Source: Oribacterium asaccharolyticum ACB7
GTDB taxonomy: Bacteria; Bacillota; Clostridia; Lachnospirales; Lachnospiraceae
DNA: 64,000 bases
Direction: 5' to 3'
NCBI RefSeq assembly: GCF_000238075.1
Contig: NZ_JH414504.1
Coordinates: 848,504 to 912,503, forward strand
Below are positions 38,503 to 47,010 of the stretch, in pieces. A program made the translations under genes and the position numbers. A model generated the notes under the pieces. The model made no database searches, was not told where the DNA came from, and saw only the letters and a list, made by a program, of their open reading frames with translations. The first letter of the stretch is position 1. Each line of letters opens with the position of its first letter.

Positions 38503-38514
38503 ACCACACTGTAA

Positions 38515-38551
38515 AAAGCCTTCCAAATGATTTTTTCATTGGGAAGGCTTT
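38515..38551. terminator. Bidirectional terminator after uvrB
   Basis: AAAGCCTTCC pairs with GGAAGGCTTT, extended by AATGA/TCATT in the loop region; the plus strand continues ATCGTTTTT and the minus strand has TTTTT. It separates convergent uvrB and the RpiR-type gene. Confidence 0.88.
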
Positions 38552-38618
38552 ATCGTTTTTAAACGAATGGCAAAACCGGAAGAAAGACCCCTGCTTTAAA
38601 AATCCCTTTTCCCGGTGC

Positions 38619-39470
38619 TTAATTACGATCCGATATGGCTCTAGTGGTCTTTTCCAAGACACGACTGCACGTTTCAAAATGCCTGCGGTAGTACTCCGTA
38701 TACATAATATCCACAAGGAAGAGCTGACTGATTTCCGCCGAGGTGGAACCGCGTTGCAAGGAACCCACATTTGCTCCGCAAAGAAGAACTATATCCGTAT
38801 ACTCCGTTAAAGCAGACTTTTGGAATCGCGTTATGGCAATGACGGTAGCCTTACTTTCTTTTGCCAGCTTCGCAATCTCCACAATATCTCTGGTTGCACC
38901 GGAATAGGAGAAAATCACGGCAACATCCCCCTCTTCCATGGTTGCCGCACTCATTAATTGCTGACTGACCATTTCGGAACAATATACCTTCGGCTCAATC
39001 CGGTGAAACTTATTCATCGCCTTCATCGCAGTGAGCATGGAGGCTCCTACACCGAAAAACAGAATTCGTTTCGCCTTGGAAAGCGCTTCCATAGCCAAGC
39101 TGACCTGTGAGAAGTCCAAAAGTGAATAACTTTCCCGGATGGAAGAAATTGTATCCTGTAGTACCTTATCTGCAAGGTCCGTAATCTTATCTCCAAGTGT
39201 AATCTCTCCCGTATTTCCCTCTTCCATTTTTTTATTTCCTCTCATGGAAAGAGAAAGCGTCATCTTAAACTCCTGATATCCTTTCAGGTTCATTGTCTTA
39301 CAAAAACGAAAAACGGAAGTGTCTCCCACCATACAAGTTTCCGCCAGATCGGAAATGGACATAAACAAAACCCTGTTCGGATTCTGTAAAATAAAATCCG
39401 CTACCCTCTTTTCCGCCTTTGTGAATTGATTGTAGGAAGAACGAATTCTTGTCAAAAAATCCTCTTGCAT
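38619..39470 (-). CDS. MurR/RpiR-family transcriptional regulator
   Basis: Sugar-phosphate-responsive repressor or activator of 283 aa. The N-terminal RpiR helix-turn-helix (YNQFTKAEKRVADFILQNPN, then SISDLAETCMVGDTSVFRFC) is followed by a SIS domain (RILFFGVGASMLTAMKAMNK and AVIFSYSGATRDIVEIAKLA). The ligand is unknown. There is no sugar operon beside it; its targets may lie elsewhere. It is convergent with uvrB. Confidence 0.92.
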   Translation of the reverse strand: MQEDFLTRIRSSYNQFTKAEKRVADFILQNPNRVLFMSISDLAETCMVGDTSVFRFCKTMNLKGYQEFKMTLSLSMRGNKKMEEGNTGEITLGDKITDLADKVLQDTISSIRESYSLLDFSQVSLAMEALSKAKRILFFGVGASMLTAMKAMNKFHRIEPKVYCSEMVSQQLMSAATMEEGDVAVIFSYSGATRDIVEIAKLAKESKATVIAITRFQKSALTEYTDIVLLCGANVGSLQRGSTSAEISQLFLVDIMYTEYYRRHFETCSRVLEKTTRAISDRN

Positions 39471-39712
39471 AAGTTCACCGTCCTCTGCCAGCCTAAGCTT
39501 TTCAAAATTTGCAATATTTTTTATTATAACAAAAAGGAAAGAATTTTCAAACTATCTATCATCTTGAAAAACTCTTTTTTCAATGTTTCTTCTCTTCTTT
39601 CTTAACCAAATCACTTCTATATCAATCCCCCTATAAAATACAATTAACTTGTATGTTTTCTACATAAAATAATTTTTAATATCATTATATTTGTTAGTTT
39701 CTACTCAAAGTA

Positions 39713-39741
39713 TTGCTTAATTAATTTTATTTTAATATAAT
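39713..39741 (+). promoter_or_regulatory. Strong sigma-A promoter in AT-rich gap
   Basis: TTGCTT (39713-39718) and TATAAT (39736-39741) are separated by exactly 17 nt. The expected transcript start is near 39748, just before AGAAGAGG and the small ORF at 39767. Confidence 0.7.
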
Positions 39742-39766
39742 TTGCCTTGGAGAAGAGGTATCGTAT

Positions 39767-39952
39767 ATGAACATTTCAATCGGAATAAACAAGCGGAAGG
39801 TCATGTGTTTAACATATGGCTTTCTTCCCGAAAATTCTAATTTTCACAAACAGGCGGACTATCCGTTTACGAACTCCGCACTTTGTGACTCAAAGGACTT
39901 TTTTATAAGCCAAAATCTCAGCAAGATAAAAGAAGTTGTCGCTTATTTTTAA
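39767..39952 (+). CDS. Small hypothetical protein (61 aa)
   Basis: A 61-codon ORF starting MNISIGINKRKVMCLTYGFL. It is not similar to any family I recognise and has no signal peptide or membrane helix. Support comes from context: a near-consensus promoter ends 25 nt upstream, AGAAGAGG lies 8 nt before the ATG, and a hairpin with a T-rich tail follows 60 nt after the stop. The transcript could instead be a regulatory RNA that contains the ORF by chance. Confidence 0.42.
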   Translation: MNISIGINKRKVMCLTYGFLPENSNFHKQADYPFTNSALCDSKDFFISQNLSKIKEVVAYF

Positions 39953-40009
39953 TGCGGATATTTTTATGTATTCCGCGTGATAAGCCATTTCGTTAAAATC
40001 CCCCAAAAC

Positions 40010-40060
40010 AACTCCGTCTTCTAAACAATTCCATCTTGAGAAGGAGTTCTATTTGTTTTT
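40010..40060 (+). terminator. Possible terminator of the small transcription unit
   Basis: AACTCC (40010-40015) pairs with GGAGTT (40043-40048), extended by TTCT/AGAA with a 3-nt bulge, followed by CTATTTGTTTTT. The loop is long (16 nt), so this is a moderate candidate only. Confidence 0.4.
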
Positions 40061-40311
40061 CCCAAAAACGCTGTATAAAACAGCCTTATTTTCTTTACCC
40101 ATTTTTAAGTTGGTCGCTAAATATCATACAAAGAAAATTTTCGAAATTAAGCATTTTGACTATTTTCTGTAATGGTTACAACGATTTATTTAACTTTTTA
40201 TTGATTTGTGCATAATGATTATTCCTTTTCCTTTACAGTTTTGTGACATATCACTTTTTGACTTGCTCGGCATCTATTCCTTGAAATATGATGCTATAAA
40301 GGAGAAGAAGA

Positions 40312-41049
40312 ATGAAACAGATGATTGTAAAAAAACAGAATGATTCAGTAAGAGAAAATAACAAGACAAAGAACTTCGACAAGATTTGGAAAACGCTTCT
40401 GCTTGCAGCTTCTTTATCATTGCTGTCCGCTATGCCGGTATTTGCCAGAGGATGGTGCAGAGGACTTTCCAAAAATGCCTGGTGGTATGATCTCGGAAAT
40501 GGAAATTATTATAAATCAACCTGGCAGTGGCTGGATGGAAACAGTGACGGAATTGCAGAATGCTATCGCTTTGACTACAACGGTTGGATGGCTGAAAATA
40601 CGGTTACTTCAGACGGCTATACCGTAAACCAAAACGGAGCATGGACAGTCAATAATGTCGTACAGACAAGAGGTGTATCTTCTGAGAACGGCATTATAAA
40701 AAAAGAGCTTCTCGGAAGAATCAATCAGTATCGAATCGCTTCCGGTCTGAAGCCTCTCTCGGAAAGTGCCGGTCTTAGTTCTATTGCGGATACAAGGGCA
40801 AGAGAATGTTCCGTTTTATTTTCTCACACAAGACCGCAAGGCGGTTCGGTCCTGACAGAAGCGGATGTTTGCGGAGAAATTCTCGCGTCAAACCAAGACA
40901 CTCCTCTAAAAGCCTTTCAAGCTTGGCAAAAAAGCCCCGGTCATAACCGGCTTATGCTACGAGACGATTTCGTTCGATTCGGAGCAGGATATTATGTCGA
41001 TTCCCGCGGAAATGATTACTGGGTGGTATTATTCAGTTTTTATAATTAG
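40312..41049 (+). CDS. Secreted CAP (SCP/PR1) domain protein
   Basis: Exported 245-aa protein. A long basic N-region precedes the hydrophobic signal segment (TLLLAASLSLLSAMPVFA, cleavage near residue 45). Residues 50-120 form Trp/Tyr/Asn-rich wall-binding-like units (ECYRFDYNGWMAENT, YTVNQNGAWTV). Residues 128-245 are a CAP domain with SHTRPQGGS, CGEILAS, WQKSPGHNRLML and FGAGYY, including the two histidines of the family. The biochemical role of bacterial CAP proteins is unsettled. The tail is followed by tandem palindromes. Confidence 0.88.
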   Translation: MKQMIVKKQNDSVRENNKTKNFDKIWKTLLLAASLSLLSAMPVFARGWCRGLSKNAWWYDLGNGNYYKSTWQWLDGNSDGIAECYRFDYNGWMAENTVTSDGYTVNQNGAWTVNNVVQTRGVSSENGIIKKELLGRINQYRIASGLKPLSESAGLSSIADTRARECSVLFSHTRPQGGSVLTEADVCGEILASNQDTPLKAFQAWQKSPGHNRLMLRDDFVRFGAGYYVDSRGNDYWVVLFSFYN

Positions 41050-41053
41050 ATAA

Positions 41054-41089
41054 AACGAGATAACGCACACTTTGCGCACGATACTCGTT
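41054..41089. repeat. 36-bp palindromic intergenic repeat, copy B1
   Basis: Starts AACGAGATAACGCACAC and ends CACGATACTCGTT, then ATGAA. The outer arms AACGAG/CTCGTT are perfect. It begins 5 nt after the CAP-gene stop codon and is followed 3 nt later by a second, related palindrome. Confidence 0.8.
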
Positions 41090-41092
41090 ATG

Positions 41093-41128
41093 AACAAGAT
41101 GTCTCAGGCTTCGCCTTAGCCACTTGTT
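41093..41128. repeat. Related 36-bp palindrome, copy B2
   Basis: Same length and same outer design (AACAAG...CTTGTT), but a different interior with AGGC-TTC-GCCT at the centre. It lies 3 nt after B1 and 13 nt before the terminator. Arms of the AACAAG/CTTGTT type are also half present in copy D, which links B2 to the family. Confidence 0.65.
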
Positions 41129-41140
41129 AAGAACAAGGAA

Positions 41141-41170
41141 GAAGCACTCTCCGACTCCGGATAGTGCTTC
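41141..41170. terminator. Bidirectional terminator between CAP and J-domain genes
   Basis: GAAGCACT-c-TCCG pairs with CGGA-t-AGTGCTTC around ACTC; a 12-bp stem with one mismatch. T/C-rich tails follow on both strands (CCCCCTCTTC; TTCCTTGTTCTT). It closes the convergent CAP gene and the TIR operon. Confidence 0.75.
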
Positions 41171-41209
41171 CCCCTCTTCAGATCATTCCCAAAAACGATA
41201 TAATCAACA

Positions 41210-41839
41210 TCAAAGTTTCTTATTTTTCACGATGGTATTGTAGTATCGAATCGTCAAATCATAGAGTACTCTGTGTTCATTTTGTTCGCCGAGTTCCGTA
41301 AACTGATCCGGATGGTGCAGTTTAACCAAATTCCTTTTTTCTCTTTTTAAATCCTGTAAATCAAAATCCCGGTTGTACAGGCCGAAAAACTTCAATTCTT
41401 TTTCATACTCCAAGTCAAAGAAAGACGGAATTCTGCTTTCCTCTTTTTTAGCCTTGTTTTTTCTATCTTGCATAGTTTTTTGAAACTTTTCATTGTATTC
41501 CTCAATTTTTTCATTCACGTAAAGCTCCGGAATTTGTGTAAAGCAGTATCTATTTTTATTTTCAATATAGAGCTTCAAAAAAAATGCATAAACACGTTCC
41601 ACCAGAATATTGTCATGCTTCACATCATATTCCACAAACTTACCGAAGCTCAAGTAAGTAAGAACAAAGGTCAGAAGCATAAAAAGCGGGAATAGATAAA
41701 TGCGTACATGATTTGCAAGTAAGAGCCGAATGCAAATAACTTCCGGGATAAGAATCCCCAAAAAACACTGCATATCGGGATGGGTCAAGTGTAACAAGAT
41801 ACGTAGAGGAATATTTAACGCTTTGTAAATCAGCTTCAT
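41210..41839 (-). CDS. Membrane-anchored J-domain-like protein
   Basis: Protein of 209 aa. Two membrane helices (about residues 24-41 and 44-65) precede a charged linker and a C-terminal J-domain-like helix pair with the diagnostic HPD at 176-178 (LKREKRNLVKLHHPDQF). J domains stimulate DnaK ATPase, so this protein could recruit DnaK to the membrane. It starts 12 nt after the TIR gene with CAGGAG before the ATG and is the last gene of that operon. The J-domain call is mine from the motif and helix pattern. Confidence 0.72.
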   Translation of the reverse strand: MKLIYKALNIPLRILLHLTHPDMQCFLGILIPEVICIRLLLANHVRIYLFPLFMLLTFVLTYLSFGKFVEYDVKHDNILVERVYAFFLKLYIENKNRYCFTQIPELYVNEKIEEYNEKFQKTMQDRKNKAKKEESRIPSFFDLEYEKELKFFGLYNRDFDLQDLKREKRNLVKLHHPDQFTELGEQNEHRVLYDLTIRYYNTIVKNKKL

Positions 41840-41851
41840 AAAATCTCCTGC

Positions 41852-44800
41852 CTATTTTGCCGTAATTCCAATTTGTTCTTTTTCTTCCTCAGTCAATACT
41901 CTTCCGGCAAGAATCTTCTCGATTTCCGCCTCTACTTCTTCCTCGCTTAAAATATGATAAACGGCAGAGCTCATATAATCATGCGCTATGGAATCGTCCC
42001 CGTAAATTTTCGCATAATAGTTCTGGTCTATCGCAAGAACTGTTCCGTCCGGAGAAATATATCCATTTACATCATAAGCTTTCACAGAAGGTGTAAAACT
42101 CATTTTCAGCTGTCCGCTCTCAAAATCCACCACATAAGCCTTTCTCTCTATTTCATTGTTTCGAATCATAAGAAGAAGTCCGGACTTTTCATTGTAGAGA
42201 TTGATATCATCAAAGCTTAGCGGTGTCTGGGCACAAGCATCGTCCATAGCAACCGTTTTCGTATCCGTCTGATTGCTCCAAGTAAATGCCGTATTGTTCT
42301 GAATCCCTTTCAGCAGGATTTCTTCCCCGTTTTTCTTGATATAGAGCACCTGTCCGGGAATGTTTCCAAGTTCTTTCCTGTTTGCAAGACTGTATAAGGA
42401 CGCCGTTCCGGAAAAACGATTAAGCACGAGAAGTTCTCCATCTTCCGAGAGCAAAAAGCTCGTTGCACTCTCCTGCAATTCGGGATAGCTTTCCATTTCG
42501 GTTAAATCCGCCGTACTGTAGACCTTTAAGCCTTCCTTTGCATCCAAGATATAAAGTGCCTTTCCATCATCCGAAAAGCGTAAAAGGGGAGAGATGGAAT
42601 TGAGTTCCAATTCTTGCTTCTCTTGCGTTTCCAAATCATAAAGCAGTAAAAACGGCTTTGGTGAACTGAGCTTTTGCCAAACAGACGTAAAATACCTTCC
42701 ATCATTGGAAATCTGATAAACGCTTCCATTTTTCATTAATCCGAAGTTTAAATTATCACCCAAGTTGATTATCTCACTGCTCTTCCCGTTATCCGAAGAA
42801 AAAGAAAGCTCACTTCCGTCATAAAGCAGCATTTTGGAAAAATCATTGGAATATGATACAATTCTTGCATAAATAGGCTCTTCGGAAATTCTCGACTTCA
42901 TATCGATAATCTTAATGGTCTGTCCATCATGGGAATTGGCCAGAATCTTACTGCCATCCTGTAAGAATTTCAATTCGGACGGCAAAGCCCCTCCATAGTT
43001 CAGCTTATCCTCCACTATAACCTTATTTCTCCAAATAGAATAGTGTCCGTCAGCACCGAATCCCACAACGGTATTGGTCTCGGAATGATAGGCAAAATAC
43101 TTGGTTCCCAATTCCGAAAAATAAATTTCATCCGAAATCTCTCCGCTTTTTCCATCCAAAAGATAAATTTTCGAATACGATTGCAATGCTATGGTTTCTC
43201 CGTTTGTCCCTTCTACAAGCGGTTTTAAATCATTGCTGTCCACTTTGATACTCTGCTTGAAAAGCTCCGTATAATCCGAAAGAGAAAGTTTCTTTATCGA
43301 TGAATCGGTAAGCAGCAAAATATTTTCCTTATCTCCGGAGTAAGATGCCTGTCTATAGGACAGCTCATATTCCTGCCCGTTTATGTCGACTGCCTTTTCT
43401 TTCGGAAGAACATCGATAATGCTGCCGTCTTGCATGCTTCTTCTTGTGAGCTGTCCTTCGACATTTGCATTTAATACAACGAGCGCCTCCGTCCCGTCCC
43501 CCTTGATATCCGCATGTCTTATCGGCTCCGTGATTGTGAATTTGCTTTTTTCTTCCCAAGTTGCCGTGTCAAATACATAGAAGTCAGCCAAGTTATCCCG
43601 AAAGGCAATACAAAATAGCGCAGAATCATCATCGGAAAACTTGGTCAGCATCGGAATACCTGGAATTTCCAGCTTGGCCAGGCTTTCTCCCGTTTCCACA
43701 TCATAAACAATGCAGGTACTGTCAAAGGAGGAAGTCGCGAGCATCTTGTCATTATGAGAAAAAAGCGGAAGTTTAACCTGCTGTGTATGTCCGGAAAATA
43801 TCCTTATGACTTCACCGTTCTCCACACTGGCAATCGCCGTCGCATCATTATCCAAACCATAGGCCAGATATTTTTCATTATAACTTAGAGACATGTAGGT
43901 CAGCTTGTTCTTTGTGGAAATCGAGGTTAAGGTTGACGCTCCACTGTGATAAATGGCGTCATGAAAGATGGAAAATTCTTCTCCTCTTAATTTCAAATAA
44001 GACAGCATCTTCTTTCCAATCGACTGCATCGCCTCTTTTGCCACCAAAACAGCCTTCAGATAATCCCCCTCTTTTGCAATATCCTTTGCCGTTTTCAATA
44101 AAATGCTCGCATTCGACTGCACAGCCTCCTGCCTCGCCTGCTCCGCTTTTTGGTAGGCAGCGGTCATAAAGAGACCAAAGATGAGAAATAGAGCCCCAAG
44201 CATAGAAGAAATGGTGAGTATAAGCCTGTTTTTTCTCTCCTTATCTCTCTGCTTCAGATCCCCAAAATTGCAGCCCAGGATAGCCGCCATAATACGGTAT
44301 TTTTCCACCTTTAGAAGCTTCACCGCCTGCTTCGTTAAATCCGTAAGCTTTCCCTTATCCGTCTTTTGCACGGCCTCATAGCCCGGGAAGTCCTTCTTCA
44401 ATACTTCTTCCGGACGAATATCCGCTGCCAAAACATCCAGAAGACTCTCATCCTCTCCTCTTTTTAACTGCTTAAGAGGCATAGGAAAGGACTCGTCCGG
44501 CTCCCCTTCAAGGAGCACCGGAATAATGCGAGAATCCCCGTGCAGCGATCTAAAAGTCCGAATTTCCTTCTCACACCACTCGGAAAGGGGGGTTCTCTTG
44601 GAACAAAGGACTATCAGAAAATGGCTTTCCTTAAGCGCTTCCTCAATGGAACTGCTTAAGTCCCTCGCCGCAAGCTCCTCTCTGTCCCGAAATACACGAA
44701 AGCTCGTCTTTTTTCCGCTTTTATAAAACTCCTTAGGCGGTTTAAAGCCCTCTATCATTCTGTGGATTTCCTTTGCAATCGTCTGATCCGGCTCCACATG

Positions 44801-44902
44801 ACGATAGCTGATAAACGCATCATACTTATATTGTTTTTCCATACCATTTTCCATGCTGTTCTCCATGTCCTTATCCCCACTTTTCCCTATGCCGTTCTCC
44901 AT
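41852..44902 (-). CDS. TIR domain-TM-beta-propeller protein
   Basis: Protein of 1016 aa. Residues 26-150 form a bacterial TIR domain (YDAFISYRHVEPDQ, FRVFRDREELAARDLS, FLIVLCSKRTPLSEWCEKEI); Glu113 in WCEKE matches the catalytic Glu of TIR NADases such as SARM1. A membrane helix follows at about 226-248, then a short helical stalk, then some 650 residues of WD40-like repeats (YDVETGESLAKL, LFSHNDKMLATSSFDSTCIV and others). The ATG at 44902 has GGAGGAG 8 nt upstream and is 2 nt after the preceding stop. The N-terminus has MEN repeats. Confidence 0.88.
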   Translation of the reverse strand: MENGIGKSGDKDMENSMENGMEKQYKYDAFISYRHVEPDQTIAKEIHRMIEGFKPPKEFYKSGKKTSFRVFRDREELAARDLSSSIEEALKESHFLIVLCSKRTPLSEWCEKEIRTFRSLHGDSRIIPVLLEGEPDESFPMPLKQLKRGEDESLLDVLAADIRPEEVLKKDFPGYEAVQKTDKGKLTDLTKQAVKLLKVEKYRIMAAILGCNFGDLKQRDKERKNRLILTISSMLGALFLIFGLFMTAAYQKAEQARQEAVQSNASILLKTAKDIAKEGDYLKAVLVAKEAMQSIGKKMLSYLKLRGEEFSIFHDAIYHSGASTLTSISTKNKLTYMSLSYNEKYLAYGLDNDATAIASVENGEVIRIFSGHTQQVKLPLFSHNDKMLATSSFDSTCIVYDVETGESLAKLEIPGIPMLTKFSDDDSALFCIAFRDNLADFYVFDTATWEEKSKFTITEPIRHADIKGDGTEALVVLNANVEGQLTRRSMQDGSIIDVLPKEKAVDINGQEYELSYRQASYSGDKENILLLTDSSIKKLSLSDYTELFKQSIKVDSNDLKPLVEGTNGETIALQSYSKIYLLDGKSGEISDEIYFSELGTKYFAYHSETNTVVGFGADGHYSIWRNKVIVEDKLNYGGALPSELKFLQDGSKILANSHDGQTIKIIDMKSRISEEPIYARIVSYSNDFSKMLLYDGSELSFSSDNGKSSEIINLGDNLNFGLMKNGSVYQISNDGRYFTSVWQKLSSPKPFLLLYDLETQEKQELELNSISPLLRFSDDGKALYILDAKEGLKVYSTADLTEMESYPELQESATSFLLSEDGELLVLNRFSGTASLYSLANRKELGNIPGQVLYIKKNGEEILLKGIQNNTAFTWSNQTDTKTVAMDDACAQTPLSFDDINLYNEKSGLLLMIRNNEIERKAYVVDFESGQLKMSFTPSVKAYDVNGYISPDGTVLAIDQNYYAKIYGDDSIAHDYMSSAVYHILSEEEVEAEIEKILAGRVLTEEEKEQIGITAK

Positions 44903-44904
44903 AT

Positions 44905-46905
44905 TTAAGGCTCCTCCCGAAACAGGCAAAACACGGAGAGTAGGTCATACTCCGGGTGACAGAGAGCAAATTTCTCCCCGATTACTTCTCCCCAATCCTC
45001 AATCAGGCAAGGGTGTGTTCTTCTGTTCTCGTCCTTTTTCTCTCCATAGCGAAAGCCCATGGCATAATAGCTGTTGCACCACCTCTTATGCTCGAGCCTG
45101 GACAGGAAGTCTAGCACCGGATTTTCCTCTAAAAAGCTGCAGAAACGCTTACGGAATTCTTCAGGATTTTCTTTCTGCGATTCCTGTAATTTAGTGAATT
45201 CCGAAAGCTTCTCCCTGCAAAGGGCACGAATTTCCGCCTCGTTTTTTTCGGAAAATATCCGCCTTAAGAGCTCTTCCTTTACTATCGCATGGGTAGCCGA
45301 AAGGCGCGAGGAATTCTTCTTCACAAAGCTAAGCTCATTCCAATTTTCTCCCTCTCCCATTCCACTAAGAGAATTGTACGCTTCATTAAAGGCCTTTGCT
45401 CTCTTATCCAAAGCTTCCCGAATCAGCACTTTTTCCGTGAGAATCTCGGAAATATCTCCAAAGCTTCGAATTTGTCCACCTCTTTTCGGAAGAAGCCCTG
45501 TTAAATCCACTTGAGAAACATTGCGAATGAGCTTTGGCACATTTTCAAAATAACGATTGATGAGGTTCAGCGCCTTAAGGCTCTTTATGATATCCTTATC
45601 CATCAGGAAGATGAGAGTCGGCGCATCGTCCTTTCCAATCGCCTTTAAGTAATTCTCCAAACGTTGTTTTTGAAGCGCTTCCATAGAAGCATCCCCAAGT
45701 TCTATAGACTCGATTTCCAAGGCCATTTCAAGGCTGGAAGAAGGACTCTTTCTTATAGAAGATTTTTCCGTTTTTTCTCCCCCGCACTCTTCCGGATTTT
45801 CTCTCGTAGATGCATCACCGTAAATAGAAAAAAGCTCCGCGATGCCTCGTCCCGCATTTTCATCCAAAACCGTGACCTTCGTCTTCTTTTTTAAAGAAAG
45901 CGTTGCATCATTGGCAAGCTGTTTTAATAAGGGGAAGCTCAGTTCATTAACTCCAAAAAGAAGGATATGGGGCACATGTATCGCCTCGTCAATCTTCTCG
46001 GCAGAAAGCTTCCTGTCCCGTAACAATTCCTCTTCGCTTTCCCGCTCTACTTTCTGTCCGGGAAACGAAAGTTCGGACACTCCGCTTAGACTTTTTAAAA
46101 GACTGTCTTGCACAAGCCTTTCCTGGAGCAGCATTCTAATTGTTAAGTCTCTCTCGTTAAAGTGCACGGTATCGAGCTTCATTAAGCCGGCTTCTTTTTT
46201 TCTCTCCTCGTACAAAAGCTCCTCCATATAACCCGCAACAGTCCCCGACTCGGAATGTACATAGGCGGTAATGGCTCTCTTCGGCTTAATTCTTTGTATC
46301 ACTCCGGCATAAAGAGAAAAATTTTCCAAGTCACTTTCCGCCGTAAAAAAAAGATATTTTGCGTTTTCTATACGGAGAGCCGTAAAAAGCTCTTGAATTT
46401 CATATTTATCACTTTTTCCAAAGTCCAGCCGGTAGCTTGCAACTCCCTTTCTCTCATATTGATTCTTTAGGCGTTCATCCAGGAATTCCTTCGTAACAAG
46501 AGAAATCTTATAATATTTTTTCTCCTTTTTTAAATTACCGATGAGCGTTTCGGTCATTTTTCCGCTTCCGAAAAGTACGACATGATTACTACTGAAGCGA
46601 TTTAAAATCATATTTTTAGAGTGCAATAGGATATTCGAGATTTGCGTGAAAATAAAAGCGGATGTAAGAATCGGTGCCATCCACTTGGCAAACTCGTACA
46701 TCATGCCGCCATTTACCTCCGCAGAAAGAGGAGCCGCAAAAAGAAAGAGCTTTATGGTCCCGTAAAGAACAGCAGAAAGCAGTTGAAAGGGATTCTCGAT
46801 TTTCACTCTATAATACTGATACAGACTGATTATTCCAAAGACTGTAGTGATCACGAATAAGAACAAAATAATTTTTTTCTTATAGTAATTTCTGTTTTCC
46901 CTCAT
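44905..46905 (-). CDS. Membrane RCK-like protein with C-terminal RyR domain
   Basis: Protein of 666 aa. Three N-terminal hydrophobic segments (about 12-30, 42-62, 75-98) recall a small ion-channel or sensor module. Two Rossmann-like units follow (VVLFGSGKMTETLIGNL; ILLFGVNELSFPLLKQLA), like TrkA-N/RCK pairs. The C-terminus LEHKRWCNSYYAMGFRYGE, then RRTHPCLIEDW, matches the bacterial RyR domain. AGGAG lies 5 nt before the chosen ATG. It is first in the operon with the TIR and J-domain genes and has its own promoter. Confidence 0.8.
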   Translation of the reverse strand: MRENRNYYKKKIILFLFVITTVFGIISLYQYYRVKIENPFQLLSAVLYGTIKLFLFAAPLSAEVNGGMMYEFAKWMAPILTSAFIFTQISNILLHSKNMILNRFSSNHVVLFGSGKMTETLIGNLKKEKKYYKISLVTKEFLDERLKNQYERKGVASYRLDFGKSDKYEIQELFTALRIENAKYLFFTAESDLENFSLYAGVIQRIKPKRAITAYVHSESGTVAGYMEELLYEERKKEAGLMKLDTVHFNERDLTIRMLLQERLVQDSLLKSLSGVSELSFPGQKVERESEEELLRDRKLSAEKIDEAIHVPHILLFGVNELSFPLLKQLANDATLSLKKKTKVTVLDENAGRGIAELFSIYGDASTRENPEECGGEKTEKSSIRKSPSSSLEMALEIESIELGDASMEALQKQRLENYLKAIGKDDAPTLIFLMDKDIIKSLKALNLINRYFENVPKLIRNVSQVDLTGLLPKRGGQIRSFGDISEILTEKVLIREALDKRAKAFNEAYNSLSGMGEGENWNELSFVKKNSSRLSATHAIVKEELLRRIFSEKNEAEIRALCREKLSEFTKLQESQKENPEEFRKRFCSFLEENPVLDFLSRLEHKRWCNSYYAMGFRYGEKKDENRRTHPCLIEDWGEVIGEKFALCHPEYDLLSVFCLFREEP

Positions 46906-46975
46906 TTCATCTCCTAAGCAAGGCATTTAGTGAATTTGTTTCCATTTTTTACAAGTTTTAAGAATTATCCTTTGG

Positions 46976-47005
46976 ATTATATATGATTCACCAAGAAGAA
47001 AGCAA
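46976..47005 (-). promoter_or_regulatory. Promoter of the RyR-TIR-J operon
   Basis: On the minus strand TTGCTT and TATAAT are 18 nt apart, 70 bp upstream of the chosen ATG. An inverted repeat (47011-47047) lies directly upstream of the -35 box. Confidence 0.65.
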
Positions 47006-47010
47006 GTTTT

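Larger units (their letters stand above)
39471..40311. other. 840-bp AT-rich region with a small transcription unit
   Basis: Very AT-rich DNA between the RpiR and CAP genes. The only structure I can support is a plus-strand promoter at 39713, a 61-codon ORF with a ribosome site at 39767 and a hairpin with T-rich tail ending near 40060. The remaining 250 bp before the CAP gene hold no ORF above 40 codons that I trust. Confidence 0.6.

Noticed and set aside
40051..40170. 38-codon ORF from a TTG after GAGAAGGAG
   Set aside because: The purine run is better explained as the right arm of a hairpin; composition is that of random AT-rich DNA.
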